Notes: generated by a model not told the origin, from the sequence alone. A stretch of DNA of 64,000 nucleotides from Bacteroidaceae bacterium (GCA_017466325.1 JAFTUK010000003.1:1-64000); one strand, 5' to 3'. Positions 25,634 through 35,489 are shown, counted from the first letter of the stretch. A program made the numbers and translations.

Positions 25634-26439
25634 TCCAGGAACTCCATTTTCGCGCAGTGTGCGACAATGCTCTCCTCTGGGGGCAACTGCATATAGTCGC
25701 CATACATCAGGCGCAGCATGTGGTCGTAGTTGTGGGGAACGGGGAAGTCGATGCCTTCGAACCTCAATGTTGACAACGGGAAAATATCCTTGGCATAACG
25801 TGGGTTGTGGAAAGGTATACCCATGCCGCTGGTTATGACATCCGTGCCGGACAAGCGGCACAGCAGGCGCAGAACGGGGAACACGAAGCAGCGGTTAAAA
25901 TTGAACCATCTCATCACCTTCTTTATCCCTACTTTGTCATCCGTGCATGTACGCCATATCTTGTACATGTGCCCCACGGTATTCTCACTTATCTTATGGA
26001 TACAGAGCGGTTGGCGCTCCAAGGGGAAGATGTCTATGTATATGCCCTGTTCCTTCCACATGCGGTCGTAGTTGTTCCCTTCAGTCAGAAGGGAACGGCG
26101 GTCGCGAATCTTCGCATAGTAGAAGAAATACGTGGGATCCGTCTCGTGCGTCTGCAAAGCCATGGTTGAAGGCATTTCGCCTGGCAAGACCTTCATCAGA
26201 CGGTCGTAATCCTCGCGCATCATCTCTATGTCCAGATCATCGTCCCATGGAATAAAGCCACCATGTCTGGCAGCACCTATCAGCGTACCGCTGCTCAGCC
26301 AATAACTTATGGCATGCTTCTTGCATATCCTGTCTATTTCGCACAATATTTCCAGCATCCGCTTCTGTTGACGACGCAGAAGAGAACCGTCCGGACTATA
26401 CTTTGCCCTCAAGGAATCGTGTTGAGCCTGTGATATCAT
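25630..26439 (-). CDS. LicD-family phosphotransferase
   Basis: 269 residues from the first ATG at 26439; an upstream TTG is possible. The LicD core is clear: LSSGTLIGAARHGGFIPWDDD followed by LDIEMMREDYDRL, a nucleotidyltransferase-fold GT-x-LGA-x-RH...WDDDLD motif. Family members transfer phosphocholine, ribitol-5-phosphate or related groups onto surface glycans; the donor here cannot be told. It stands alone rather than in a polysaccharide cluster, 27 nt after the pRiA4b family gene. Confidence 0.88.
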   Translation of the reverse strand: MISQAQHDSLRAKYSPDGSLLRRQQKRMLEILCEIDRICKKHAISYWLSSGTLIGAARHGGFIPWDDDLDIEMMREDYDRLMKVLPGEMPSTMALQTHETDPTYFFYYAKIRDRRSLLTEGNNYDRMWKEQGIYIDIFPLERQPLCIHKISENTVGHMYKIWRTCTDDKVGIKKVMRWFNFNRCFVFPVLRLLCRLSGTDVITSGMGIPFHNPRYAKDIFPLSTLRFEGIDFPVPHNYDHMLRLMYGDYMQLPPEESIVAHCAKMEFLD

Positions 26440-26466
26440 AAATGCAAGAGTCAAACTTATGCCAGC

Positions 26467-27441
26467 CTAAGACAGGCCTTCTTCCCAAAGGCCCTCCAAT
26501 TCCTCTACTATAAACTCGGCATCGCAATCTTCCGGATCGTACCATCTGTCAATTCCGTACCACTCCAATCTCCTCTTGTCCTCTGCCGACTTGCGCTTCT
26601 GAGAACGAATTTTCAGCAATTCCGCATATCCCCACACTCCGCCACAATCCTCTGGAGGACATGCTCCGGTTCCTTTCACGAAAGCCAGAGTTGGTTCTTC
26701 ACCTTCTGCATAGTCCCTTATGCCTTTAATCCATACTTCATGCTCCCAACTATCGCCGAAGTCATATTCAAAGATTACCCTTCTCTGTTTTTCCTTCAAC
26801 AGATCTGCTATTGAATGATCCTCTGCCGCCACGTACTCGGATCGAGAGAAAAAGGGATGCAAAATCTCGGATTCAGCCATGAGATCGTGCCTATTCTTAT
26901 ATATTATATTGCCGTCCTTGAACTGATGCAGATGTGTATTGTTCCATCCCATAGCGGTAATTATCACATGGGCAAGAAATTCAACGCAGACATTAGACGG
27001 GATCTTCACCTCACGCCACACAGGAACCAGCGAGTTCTTCAGTTTGATACGCAAATGATACTCCTTGGCAGTTTCGCTCTCAATGAAAATATTATCGGGG
27101 AGCAGCCATGGATCCCATTCTTCCTCCCCGTATGTATCATCCGTGTCCATATCCTCCTCGTTACGAGGTCCGAATATAGACTTACTGAAAGAGGCCATGG
27201 GATGGTCATCATCAAAGCGAACGGACTCTATGGGAGGCAACTCTCCCGTACCGTGTTTCTCCGTATAGTCAAACATTTTTTCTGGGTCAATGCCCATCAT
27301 TGCAGACAATCCAAGCAGATCCTCAAAGGACGTAACCTTGAATGCATCCAGAATTTTCTGAAGTTCTCCAGGCAATTGCGAATAGAACTGATTGAATCTC
27401 GCAGCCTCTTCGCCTGCCACCTGCTTTATCTTCTTTGCCAT
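26467..27441 (-). CDS. Plasmid pRiA4b ORF-3 family protein
   Basis: 324 residues. The C-terminal half is the pRiA4b ORF-3-like (IS1096 TnpR-like) domain: YHLRIKLKNSLVPVWREVKI, AMGWNNTHLHQFKDG, FEYDFGDSWEHEVWI and PPEDCGGVWGYAELL. The first 90 residues are a separate helical region (FNQFYSQLPGELQKILDAF), then an acidic linker. The molecular function is unknown; the domain occurs on plasmids and in mobile contexts. It has its own -7 box. The 530-nt spacer upstream is full of repeats. Confidence 0.85.
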   Translation of the reverse strand: MAKKIKQVAGEEAARFNQFYSQLPGELQKILDAFKVTSFEDLLGLSAMMGIDPEKMFDYTEKHGTGELPPIESVRFDDDHPMASFSKSIFGPRNEEDMDTDDTYGEEEWDPWLLPDNIFIESETAKEYHLRIKLKNSLVPVWREVKIPSNVCVEFLAHVIITAMGWNNTHLHQFKDGNIIYKNRHDLMAESEILHPFFSRSEYVAAEDHSIADLLKEKQRRVIFEYDFGDSWEHEVWIKGIRDYAEGEEPTLAFVKGTGACPPEDCGGVWGYAELLKIRSQKRKSAEDKRRLEWYGIDRWYDPEDCDAEFIVEELEGLWEEGLS

Positions 27442-27465
27442 ATAATTTATTCATGTTTATTGGCA

Positions 27466-27473
27466 CAAAGGTA
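27466..27473 (-). promoter_or_regulatory. -7 box for the pRiA4b-family gene
   Basis: Minus-strand TACCTTTG, 24 nt upstream of the start codon. Confidence 0.55.
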
Positions 27474-27542
27474 AGAATAATTTTCGTATAAGTAAAACAC
27501 AACCATCCTATTTATCTTTAACGAGAGAAGAGTTCACGCCGA

Positions 27543-27924
27543 AACCCAAATCGGCCATTAGCGTTATGATGATAATAACCTTTACCTTGAACCTTTTCGT
27601 TAAGCCAATGGAGCGAGTTCAACCGACGCAGGAGTGAGCGCAGGATCAAGTTTATCTGAACTATGCCGAGCGGAACCTCCCCCCCCCCACCCTTGCCCTT
27701 AATAGCGGTAAAATTTATCGCTAATGGCGGTGAGATTAATCGCCAATGGCGGCAAAGTTTATCGTCGAGGGCGGCGAAGTCTGTCGTCGAGGGCGGTAAA
27801 ATCTGCCGCCCTCGAGATCAAGGTAAAGACTATATGACACCACACCAGACGTTCATGGTCTCACACATAAAATATAACCCAAATCGGTCATTAGCGTCTA
27901 ACTGTCTATTGACCGATTTGGGTT
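27543..27924. mobile_element. Possible non-coding element bounded by 19-bp inverted ends
   Basis: AACCCAAATCGGCCATTAG (27543-27561) and the inverted CTATTGACCGATTTGGGTT (27906-27924) bound 382 bp without a gene. A further direct copy, AACCCAAATCGGTCATTAG, lies at 27876-27894, only 11 bp from the right end, so the two could also form a tight hairpin. The left end plus about 25 following bases recurs at 45312-45360. No target duplication or transposase is visible, so a MITE-like or IS remnant is the likeliest reading, not proven. The interior holds a 22-bp tandem array and a run of ten C (27679-27688). Confidence 0.4.
27701..27810. repeat. 22-bp tandem array, five copies
   Basis: Exact 22-bp period, units resembling AATGGCGGTAAAATTTATCG plus CC. 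Units 1-3 start AATRGCGG and units 4-5 start GAGGGCGG. It is non-coding. Confidence 0.85.
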
Positions 27925-27953
27925 AAATTATTTCTACTATATAGAAACAACAG

Positions 27954-27983
27954 CGAGGCAACACACACAGATGTGTTGCCTCG
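27954..27983 (-). terminator. alaS terminator
   Basis: A perfect 12-bp stem, CGAGGCAACACA / TGTGTTGCCTCG, 26 nt beyond the alaS stop. The minus-strand tail is CTGTTGTTTC, moderately T-rich. Confidence 0.75.
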
Positions 27984-28009
27984 CGAGCATGTATTATATA
28001 TAAGGTGTA

Positions 28010-30652
28010 TTACTCTGCTGTTGCCAGTTCTACAACCTTTTCCACTGCTGAAAGCAGACCGTCGGGGTTCTTGCCGCCGGCAGTGGCGAAGTGGGCCTGG
28101 CCGCCGCCACCACCCTGGATGAGGCGTCCGGCCTCGCGTACTGCCTTGCCGGCATTGAGGCCTGAGGCAACGAGGTCATCGGAGAAACTTACAGTCAGAG
28201 AGGGTTTGCCCTCGAAGAGACTACCGATTACCACTATCAGGTTCTCTGGGAACTGACCACGCAACTGGAATACCATATCCTTGGCAACCTGCGGGTCAAG
28301 GTTGATGACTCCGGAAATTACCTTCACACCACCCACCTCACGGGCATCGGCGATGAGTTCCTGCTTGTACTGCTGGGCACGCTGGGCCTTGAAGTCGTCC
28401 AGTTGCTTGCGCAGGTCAGCATTCTCGTTGATGGCACGCTGGATGGTGCCCATCAGGTCGGGCACATTGTTGAACAATGCTCTCAAATCTGCTACCAGGT
28501 CCTGCTGCTTGTCCATCATTTCCTCTACGGCACGACCTGTGATGGCCTCAATACGGCGTACGCCGGCAGCAACGCTGCTCTCGCTGACAATGCGCACCAT
28601 GCCTATGCGGCCTGTGCTCTGGGCATGACAACCGCCACAGAACTCAACGCTGGAACCGAACTGCACAACGCGCACCTTGTCGCCATACTTCTCGCCGAAG
28701 AGAGCGATAGCACCCAGTTTCTTTGCCTCCTCCAGGGGAGTGTCGCGATACTCCTGCAGGGGCAGGTCCTCACGGATACGCTCGTTTACCAAGTGCTCCA
28801 CCTCGCGGATCTGCTCGGGAGTAACCTTCTCGAAGTGGGAGAAGTCGAAGCGCAGGTAGTCGGGAGTTACCAAAGAACCCTTCTGCTCCACATGCTCACC
28901 CAGAACGGTGCGCAGGGCCTCGTCCAGAAGGTGGGTACAGGTATGGTTGGCCTCGGTGGCACGACGGCGCTCCACATCCACGCAAGCCATGAATTCGGCC
29001 TCAGGATTGTTGGGGATGCGCTCCAGCAGGTGAACGGAAACACCGTTCTCCTTCTTGGTGTCCAGCACGCGGATGATCTCTTCATTGTTCACCAGCACAC
29101 CGCTGTCGCCTACCTCACCGCCCATTTCGCCGTAGAAAGGAGTCTGGTTCAGTATGGCCTCGTAGACAACGCCCTTCTTCTGCTTCACCTCACGGTACTT
29201 CACTATGCGGCAACTGTACTCTGTGTAGTCGTAGCCCACGAAAGTGCTGAGTTCGTCGCCTGTAAGTTCCTCGGCATCGCCCACGATGTGCCAGTCGCCG
29301 GTCTCCACCTGGGCGGCGTTGCGGGCACGGGCCTTCTGCTTCTCCATCTCGGCATTGAATCCGGCCTCGTCCACGGTCATTCCGTTCTCGCGGCAGATAA
29401 GTTCTGTCAGGTCCAAGGGGAAGCCGAAAGTGTCGAACAGGGTAAACGCCTTTTCGCCTGCAATCTCAGTCTTGCCGGCGGCACGTGTTTCCTCGATAAC
29501 GCCGTTGAGCAGACGGATACCGTTCTCCAGGGTGCGCAGGAAACTGTCCTCCTCCTCCTTCATCACCTTCATGATGAAGTCCTTCTGGGCAACGAGTTCG
29601 GGGAAAGCACCGCCCATCTCCTGTGCCAGAGTGGGAACGAGGGTGTACATGAAGGCCTGCTTCTGACCCAGGAAGGTGTAGCCGTAACGCACGGCACGGC
29701 GCAGGATACGGCGGATAACGTAACCGGCCTTGGCATTGGACGGCAACTGACCGTCGGCTATGCTGAACGATATGGCACGCAGGTGGTCCACGATAACGCG
29801 CATGGCAATGTCGGTCTTCTCGCCCTGGCCGTAAGGTATGCCAGTCTTCTCGCCCAAGGCCTTGATGATGGGCTGGAAGATGTCGGTGTCGTAATTGGAC
29901 TGTTTGCCCTGGATGGCACGAACCAGACGCTCGAATCCCATACCGGTATCGATAACGTTCATGCCAAGAGGTTCCAGATGGCCGTCCGCCTTGCGCTCGT
30001 ACTGCATGAACACGATGTTCCATATCTCGATGACCTGTGGGTCGTCCTTGTTTACAAGTTCACGTCCGGGCACTTTTGCCTTCTCCTCGGCAGAACGGCT
30101 GTCCAGATGTATCTCGGAGCAGGGACCGCAAGGACCTGTATCGCCCATTTCCCAGAAGTTGTCGTGCTTGTTGCCGTTGATGATGTGGTCGGCAGGCACG
30201 TGCTTCAGCCAGAAGTTGGCAGCCTCATCGTCGCGTGAGAGGTTCTCGGCGGCATCGCCCTCGAATACGGTAACGTAGAGGTCGGCAGGGTTCAACTTGA
30301 GGACATCAACAAGGTATTCCCAAGCCATGTCAATGGCGCCCTCCTTGAAATAGTCGCCGAAACTCCAGTTGCCGAGCATCTCGAACATGGTGTGGTGGTA
30401 AGTGTCGTGACCGACCTCCTCCAGGTCGTTATGTTTGCCACTGACGCGCAGACACTTCTGTGTGTCGGCACGGCGGCGGGGTTCGGGGTCGCGGGTACCC
30501 AGAATTATATCCTTCCACTGGTTCATGCCGGCATTGGTGAACATCAGTGTCGGGTCGTCCTTCACTACCATCGGAGCGGATGGAACTATAAGGTGACCCT
30601 TGGACTCGAAGTACTTCTTGTACGAGTCGCGGATTTCGTTTGCTGTCATCAT
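28010..30652 (-). CDS. alaS: Alanyl-tRNA synthetase
   Basis: 880 residues from the first of two ATGs at 30652; the longer frame overlaps the promoter. It charges tRNA-Ala. The class II core has [20 protein letters not shown] and [15 protein letters not shown]. The editing domain has the zinc ligands HTCTH and CGGCH. The C-Ala DHHA1 domain with [20 protein letters not shown] ends the protein. It is divergent from a MerR-like gene, with which it shares an interlocked promoter region. Confidence 0.97.
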   Translation of the reverse strand: MMTANEIRDSYKKYFESKGHLIVPSAPMVVKDDPTLMFTNAGMNQWKDIILGTRDPEPRRRADTQKCLRVSGKHNDLEEVGHDTYHHTMFEMLGNWSFGDYFKEGAIDMAWEYLVDVLKLNPADLYVTVFEGDAAENLSRDDEAANFWLKHVPADHIINGNKHDNFWEMGDTGPCGPCSEIHLDSRSAEEKAKVPGRELVNKDDPQVIEIWNIVFMQYERKADGHLEPLGMNVIDTGMGFERLVRAIQGKQSNYDTDIFQPIIKALGEKTGIPYGQGEKTDIAMRVIVDHLRAISFSIADGQLPSNAKAGYVIRRILRRAVRYGYTFLGQKQAFMYTLVPTLAQEMGGAFPELVAQKDFIMKVMKEEEDSFLRTLENGIRLLNGVIEETRAAGKTEIAGEKAFTLFDTFGFPLDLTELICRENGMTVDEAGFNAEMEKQKARARNAAQVETGDWHIVGDAEELTGDELSTFVGYDYTEYSCRIVKYREVKQKKGVVYEAILNQTPFYGEMGGEVGDSGVLVNNEEIIRVLDTKKENGVSVHLLERIPNNPEAEFMACVDVERRRATEANHTCTHLLDEALRTVLGEHVEQKGSLVTPDYLRFDFSHFEKVTPEQIREVEHLVNERIREDLPLQEYRDTPLEEAKKLGAIALFGEKYGDKVRVVQFGSSVEFCGGCHAQSTGRIGMVRIVSESSVAAGVRRIEAITGRAVEEMMDKQQDLVADLRALFNNVPDLMGTIQRAINENADLRKQLDDFKAQRAQQYKQELIADAREVGGVKVISGVINLDPQVAKDMVFQLRGQFPENLIVVIGSLFEGKPSLTVSFSDDLVASGLNAGKAVREAGRLIQGGGGGQAHFATAGGKNPDGLLSAVEKVVELATAE

Positions 30653-30718
30653 ATATCTGTGTGTTATGTTTATTATTTGCAAATAATCTTGTCCTACGGA
30701 CACTTTCTCCAAAAAAAC

Positions 30719-30754
30719 TTTGCAAAGATACTCCGTTTTGCTTAACTTTGCAAA
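30719..30754. promoter_or_regulatory. Interlocked divergent promoters of alaS and merR
   Basis: Minus-strand promoter for alaS: TTTG at 30751-30754, 20-bp gap, TATCTTTG at 30723-30730. Plus-strand promoter for the MerR gene: TTTG at 30719-30722, 20-bp gap, TAACTTTG at 30743-30750. Each -33 element abuts the other promoter's -7 box, within the palindromic word CTTTGCAAAG at both ends. Both fit the consensus exactly. Confidence 0.75.
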
Positions 30755-30808
30755 GATTTTCATGAATAAATACCCCACTGGAAACCAAAACATTCACACA
30801 AGAGCGAT

Positions 30809-31156
30809 ATGAGTCTGAACACCAATCCCGATTTGAAGTTATACTATAGTATATCTGAAGTTGCAGCCCAGTTCGGTGTTGCCGAGTCTCTATTGCGCTT
30901 TTGGGAAAAGCAGTTCCCCAATATTCATCCCAAGAAGAGTGGCAACAACGTGCGCCAGTACACCCAGGCAGACATTGAGGAAATACGTGTTGTCTACAAT
31001 CTGGTGAAGGTACGTGGCATGAAGTTGAATGCCGCCAAAGAGGTCCTTTCCAAAAACAAGAAAGGAGCCGGCGACACATCGGCTATAATCAACGAACTGC
31101 AGAGCCTGCGCGAAGAACTGGTGGCCCTGCGCAAGGAACTGAACGATCTGGCATAG
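30809..31156 (+). CDS. Small MerR-family regulator
   Basis: 115 residues. A winged-helix MerR DNA-binding domain (YYSISEVAAQFGVAESLLRF, then RQYTQADIEEIRVVYNLV) is followed by a short Leu/Glu coiled coil (INELQSLREELVALRKEL). There is no effector-binding domain, so it resembles the stand-alone MerR_1 proteins common in Bacteroidetes. The target is unknown. It might regulate alaS through the shared promoter region, by position only. It ends 34 nt from convergent rel. Confidence 0.85.
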   Translation: MSLNTNPDLKLYYSISEVAAQFGVAESLLRFWEKQFPNIHPKKSGNNVRQYTQADIEEIRVVYNLVKVRGMKLNAAKEVLSKNKKGAGDTSAIINELQSLREELVALRKELNDLA

Positions 31157-31190
31157 GGAAACGGAAAACGGAAGGACCCACCCCGACCCT

Positions 31191-33470
31191 CTAATCCGTT
31201 CTCACCACCTTTTCAATTTCCTTTATTTTCTTCAGGTCGCGGATAATGCTTTGAAGGTCCTGGAGATCATGTACCTCCATGACAATGTCGGCGGAGAAGA
31301 TGCCGTTGTTGGTCTGTACGCTGAGGCTGGAGATGTTCAGGTTCATCTGATGTGACAGGATACCCGTCATCTGGTGGAGCACCCCTATGCGGTCTATGCC
31401 CTCGACATGCAATACCGCAGGAAAATACAGGACTTTATGGGTATCCCATACAGCAGCAAGGATGTTGTTGCCCTCCACCGCCTTCATACGGCTGGACACA
31501 GAGCACTGACGCTTATGTATAGTGACATAACCGTTCTCGTCCTGAAAAGCCAGGACATCATCACCCGGTATGGGATGACAGTGCTCACAGATAAGGTATT
31601 TGGATATCGTATCCTCATTGAGAAGAAGAGGGTTCTTCTTGTCCAAGCGCAACAGAGACCTGGTGGCATTATTCTGCGAAATCAGGTTCTCGGATGCATC
31701 TGCCCCACCCTGTTTCGCCTGCCCGGACAGATTGCCCTTGACATCATCATTTGCCTTCAGGAACGGAATGAAACGACGCCACTTGCGCGTTGATGTCTTC
31801 TCGCTAAGGTGTTTCAAGTCGTCACCTCCAAGAACAAACGTACGAGATGCTATCTGAAAGTAAAGTTGTTCCTTCTCTGTCACCTGATGGAATTTACACA
31901 GACGATCCAGAGTATCCGTATCTGCCGTAAGGTCGTGTTTGGAAAGGAACTCTAACAACATTTCCTCTCCCTCCTTCTGCAACTGGCGCTGCTGGCGGCG
32001 CAGTATGGCCTGAATCTTGGTCCTGGCCTTGGCTGTAGTAACATGGTTCAGCCATTCTGCCGTAACCTGCACGTTTCTTCCTGTCAGGATTTCCACCTGG
32101 TCTCCGCTTTCTAGTTTATGGGACATGGGCACAAGGGTATGGTTCACCTTGGCTCCAATACAATGTGTCCCCAGGGTAGTGTGGACGCTAAATGCGAAGT
32201 CCAGTACGGTACACCCTGCCGGCATGGTCTTGAACTCTCCCTTGGGCGTTACAACGAATATTTCCTTGGCATAAAGGTTCAGTTTAATGGCATCCAGAAA
32301 ATCCATTGCATTGGGCTGAGGGTCGTCCAGTATTTCCTTGATAGTGGAGAGCCAGCGGTCCAGTTCGTTCTCGCTGTCCTGCTGGGTCTTTCCGCCATCC
32401 TTGTACTTCCAGTGTGCGGCAAAACCCTGTTCTGCTATATCGTCCATACGCCGCGAACGAATCTGCAGTTCTATCCATCTACCGCTCTTGCTCATCAACG
32501 TTGTCTGCAAGGCCTGGTATCCGTTGGCCTTCGGATGGGAGAGCCAGTCACGCAAGCGCTCTGGATGCGGACGGTAAATGTTGGTGGCTATGGCATATAT
32601 GCGCCAGCAGTCCGTTATCTCGTTTTCGGACTGTCCGTCGCCCTCAAAGATGATTCGCGCTGCAAGAATGTCGTATATCTCGTCCAGCGTAACCTTCTTG
32701 TTCTGCATCTTGTTCCAGATGCTGTAGGGAGACTTGATACGGGCCTTTATCTCATATTTCAGTCCCGTCTGGTCCAGGCGTTCCCGTATGGGCGCGGTAA
32801 ATTCGTCGAACAATTCCTGCAAGTGCCCGCTCACCTCAGAAAGTCTGGCCCGTATGAGGGCATACTGCTCTGGCTGTTCATAACAGAATGACAAGTCTTC
32901 CAGTTCCTCCTTAATCTTGTTAAGACCTAACCTGTTGGCCAAAGGGGCGTAGATATACAGGGTTTCGCCAGTTATCTTGTACTGCTTGGCCGGCAACTGG
33001 CTCTCCAGCGTACGCATGTTGTGCAGACGGTCACTTATCTTTATAAGTATGACGCGGATGTCGTCGCTCATGGTAAGCAGCAGTTTCTTGAAGGTCTCTG
33101 CCTGTGCCGATGCCTGATTACCGAAGATACCACCGCTAATCTTTGTGACTCCATCCACTATCTGCGCTATCTTCGGCCCGAATATATTCTGGATGTCCTC
33201 CACAGTATAGTCCGTGTCCTCCACCACGTCATGCAGAAGGGCCGAACAGATGCTGGTGCTTCCCAGCCCTATCTCTCCGCAAACGATCTGCGCTACGGAA
33301 AGGGGATGCATGATATATGGTTCGCCCGACAGACGGCGCACACCGGCATGTGCCTGACAAGCAAACTTGAAGGCCTTCTCGATAACATCCACCTTCTTGC
33401 GGTGTGGAGATGCGAGATATGTGTCAATAAGGCGCTGATAGGCCTCTTGAATCATTTTGGCGTCTTCCAT
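31191..33470 (-). CDS. RelA/SpoT-family bifunctional (p)ppGpp synthetase/hydrolase
   Basis: 759 residues. It controls the stringent response alarmone. Domains in order: the HD hydrolase with intact HDVVED (about 79-84), the synthetase with GDGQSENEITDCW and LSHPKANGYQALQTT, TGS (IFVVTPKGEFKTMPAGCTVLDFAFSVH), a Cys/His region (ICEHCHPIPGDD) and a C-terminal ACT domain (IDRIGVLHQMTGILS). An intact HD motif suggests it can hydrolyse as well as make (p)ppGpp. It lies 11 nt downstream of mltD. Confidence 0.95.
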   Translation of the reverse strand: MEDAKMIQEAYQRLIDTYLASPHRKKVDVIEKAFKFACQAHAGVRRLSGEPYIMHPLSVAQIVCGEIGLGSTSICSALLHDVVEDTDYTVEDIQNIFGPKIAQIVDGVTKISGGIFGNQASAQAETFKKLLLTMSDDIRVILIKISDRLHNMRTLESQLPAKQYKITGETLYIYAPLANRLGLNKIKEELEDLSFCYEQPEQYALIRARLSEVSGHLQELFDEFTAPIRERLDQTGLKYEIKARIKSPYSIWNKMQNKKVTLDEIYDILAARIIFEGDGQSENEITDCWRIYAIATNIYRPHPERLRDWLSHPKANGYQALQTTLMSKSGRWIELQIRSRRMDDIAEQGFAAHWKYKDGGKTQQDSENELDRWLSTIKEILDDPQPNAMDFLDAIKLNLYAKEIFVVTPKGEFKTMPAGCTVLDFAFSVHTTLGTHCIGAKVNHTLVPMSHKLESGDQVEILTGRNVQVTAEWLNHVTTAKARTKIQAILRRQQRQLQKEGEEMLLEFLSKHDLTADTDTLDRLCKFHQVTEKEQLYFQIASRTFVLGGDDLKHLSEKTSTRKWRRFIPFLKANDDVKGNLSGQAKQGGADASENLISQNNATRSLLRLDKKNPLLLNEDTISKYLICEHCHPIPGDDVLAFQDENGYVTIHKRQCSVSSRMKAVEGNNILAAVWDTHKVLYFPAVLHVEGIDRIGVLHQMTGILSHQMNLNISSLSVQTNNGIFSADIVMEVHDLQDLQSIIRDLKKIKEIEKVVRTD

Positions 33471-33481
33471 AAAACACGCAG

Positions 33482-34741
33482 TTATCTTACACGCAGTCTC
33501 TGTCCTGCTCTGATATTGGTCCCCTTCAGGTTATTCAGTCTCTTTATCTTGGCTACCGTAGTACCGTTGCGCTTCGCAATAGCACCCAACGTGTCTCCAT
33601 TGCGAACCTTCACATACTTTGCCCCCTTATTGTTCTTGGAGGCAGCCTTCTCGTCTACGTAGACCACAGAACGGCGTTTGTTCAGTTCGGACAATCTGTG
33701 GGTATAAACCGTGTCACCGCTCTCTATGAACTTGTGTATGACCTCCATGGGCATACGCAGGTTGCATGGCGCGGCATTACCAGGAATCTTTGTTGTACGA
33801 TACTGTGGATTCAGCGCTTTAAGTTCCTCCATGGATATGCCGCACACCTCGCTGATTTGCTCCATGTAGACATCGCGTGTAACAACGATAGTATCGGTTC
33901 CCATGGGCAGACGGGTGGATGCCGGACATATATTGTGCTCACAATAATAGTTCATCACATAGTTGGCCGCAATGAAGGCAGGGACATACCCTCTGGTCTC
34001 GCTGGGCAGATAGGAATAAATTTTCCAGTAATCCTTCTCGCCACCGGCACGTTTTATGGCCTTGCTGACGTTGCCAGGACCACAATTGTAAGAAGCGATG
34101 ACAAGAGTCCAGTCACCGAAAATCTCATACAACGACTTCAGCATACGTGCGGCTGCATAACTGGCCTTCACCGGGTCGCGGCGGTCGTCTATCAGACTGG
34201 TAATCTCCAGTCCATAACGTTTGCCAGTAGTGGGCATGAACTGCCACAGGCCACCGGCTCCGGCCCTACTTGTGGCACCGGGGTTCAAGGCACTTTCTAT
34301 AACAGGCAGATACTTCAGTTCCAGTGGCAGTTGGTAGGCCTCCAAAGCATCTTCAAAGATTGGAGTATAGAAATTGCTCGCACCAAGCATCATCGCCACG
34401 CTACGGCGAAGGCGCCCAGTGTACTGGTCAATGAACTTGCGTACTACAGGGTTGTATGGCATCTCTATGACGTTGGGCAGGTTCTGCAGCCTTCTTATAT
34501 ACACTTCAGGTTCGTAGGCAATATCCTCGCCTGTGCTTTCACATGCAGCACTGTCGTATGTCAGATACGTACGGGCACACCATTGGCGCATCATGCTGTC
34601 TATCTCCGCATCCAACATTCCCTCGGGCAGTCCTATGGCCTCTTCCTTGCCTGTATTATCATCATATACGGTTATTACCTGCTGGGCACGTACATGGCAG
34701 ACCAGCAAAACCAATGAGATTGCTATCAGATATTTCTTCAT
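33482..34741 (-). CDS. mltD: Lytic transglycosylase with LysM (MltD-like)
   Basis: 419 residues. A Sec signal peptide (MKKYLIAISLVLLVCHVRA) has no lipobox Cys at the cleavage site, so the protein is periplasmic or secreted. The SLT domain has the catalytic Glu in VIESALNPGATSRAGAGG and LWQFMPTTGKRYGLEI, plus the IASYNCGPGNVSKAIKRAGG segment. A degenerate LysM-like part (YMEQISEVCGISMEELKALN) precedes a good C-terminal LysM (VRNGDTLGAIAKRNGTTVAK). It cleaves peptidoglycan glycan strands. It is part of the parA-parB-DUF5683-mltD-rel run. Confidence 0.93.
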   Translation of the reverse strand: MKKYLIAISLVLLVCHVRAQQVITVYDDNTGKEEAIGLPEGMLDAEIDSMMRQWCARTYLTYDSAACESTGEDIAYEPEVYIRRLQNLPNVIEMPYNPVVRKFIDQYTGRLRRSVAMMLGASNFYTPIFEDALEAYQLPLELKYLPVIESALNPGATSRAGAGGLWQFMPTTGKRYGLEITSLIDDRRDPVKASYAAARMLKSLYEIFGDWTLVIASYNCGPGNVSKAIKRAGGEKDYWKIYSYLPSETRGYVPAFIAANYVMNYYCEHNICPASTRLPMGTDTIVVTRDVYMEQISEVCGISMEELKALNPQYRTTKIPGNAAPCNLRMPMEVIHKFIESGDTVYTHRLSELNKRRSVVYVDEKAASKNNKGAKYVKVRNGDTLGAIAKRNGTTVAKIKRLNNLKGTNIRAGQRLRVR

Positions 34742-34754
34742 GGATTGACAGTTT

Positions 34755-35489
34755 TTAGTAGTTAATTTGTATGGTGATTCCTGGACTACTTCCTAAGGAA
34801 TTGGCATCGTACATGGAACCGGAAGGTATCATTTGCGGGGCTATTGTCATGGACAAATCCGTCCCTATATCGAACGTACTCAATTCAGCATCCACGTAGG
34901 CATCAATTATGCTGAGCAGATATACTCCTGCAATACAGAAAATACTCAGGTCGCGGTAGCGTCTGTAGAAGTCCTTCTTACGTTTGAAGACCGATTTGAA
35001 ATGTTCTTCCCTTCCCGTTATGTCGTATCCTAACGGAAGCATCTCCAGATGGCTGTTGGTGGTGGGATCGTTGTCCATTATATCCTGATATGCCTGGGAA
35101 TAGTCGCGTAACATCTGGCCATTCCAACTTACGGCATATACGCACCCCACGACACCTCCATAAACTATGGGCAGTTTCCAGAACTTGCGGTTGTATATTT
35201 GTCCGCCACCAGGGAACACCATTCCCAGCCACATGGCACGGATGGGGTCCGGTTTCCAGTCGTTGAAACGGTTCAGGTCCAAAGTGTCGCCTCCGGCACA
35301 CTGCAAGGAATCTGCAACCACAGCCTGCAACGAGTCTGCATACATAACGTCAACCTGTGCCGTATCTAAGGACAGGACCTGAGTTACAGTATCCGTCGAC
35401 TGTTTCAAGGCAAAAGCATCCTGCCACCTGAACGACAGGACCATTGCGAGCAACAGAACAAGGATTCCATATCGTTTTGTCGCACTCAC
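34755..35489 (-). CDS. DUF5683 membrane protein
   Basis: 244 residues. There is an N-terminal signal/anchor (about 8-28). The conserved DUF5683 block WKPDPIRAMWLGMVFPGGGQ and IYNRKFWKLPIVYGG lies near residues 78-115, and a second hydrophobic segment (DLSIFCIAGVYLLSIIDAYVDA) near 185. The function is unknown. The gene conservatively follows parB in Bacteroidetes and here overlaps the parB stop by 4 nt. Confidence 0.85.
   Translation of the reverse strand: MSATKRYGILVLLLAMVLSFRWQDAFALKQSTDTVTQVLSLDTAQVDVMYADSLQAVVADSLQCAGGDTLDLNRFNDWKPDPIRAMWLGMVFPGGGQIYNRKFWKLPIVYGGVVGCVYAVSWNGQMLRDYSQAYQDIMDNDPTTNSHLEMLPLGYDITGREEHFKSVFKRKKDFYRRYRDLSIFCIAGVYLLSIIDAYVDAELSTFDIGTDLSMTIAPQMIPSGSMYDANSLGSSPGITIQINY

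Noticed and set aside
27701-27810. CRISPR array
   Set aside because: The 22-bp units are directly abutting and diverged, with no unique spacers and no cas genes.
28403-30238. A 611-codon open frame opposite alaS, and a 479-codon frame opposite ddl and the acyltransferase (22878-24317)
   Set aside because: Both are antisense shadows of highly biased housekeeping genes, with no recognisable motifs or promoters.
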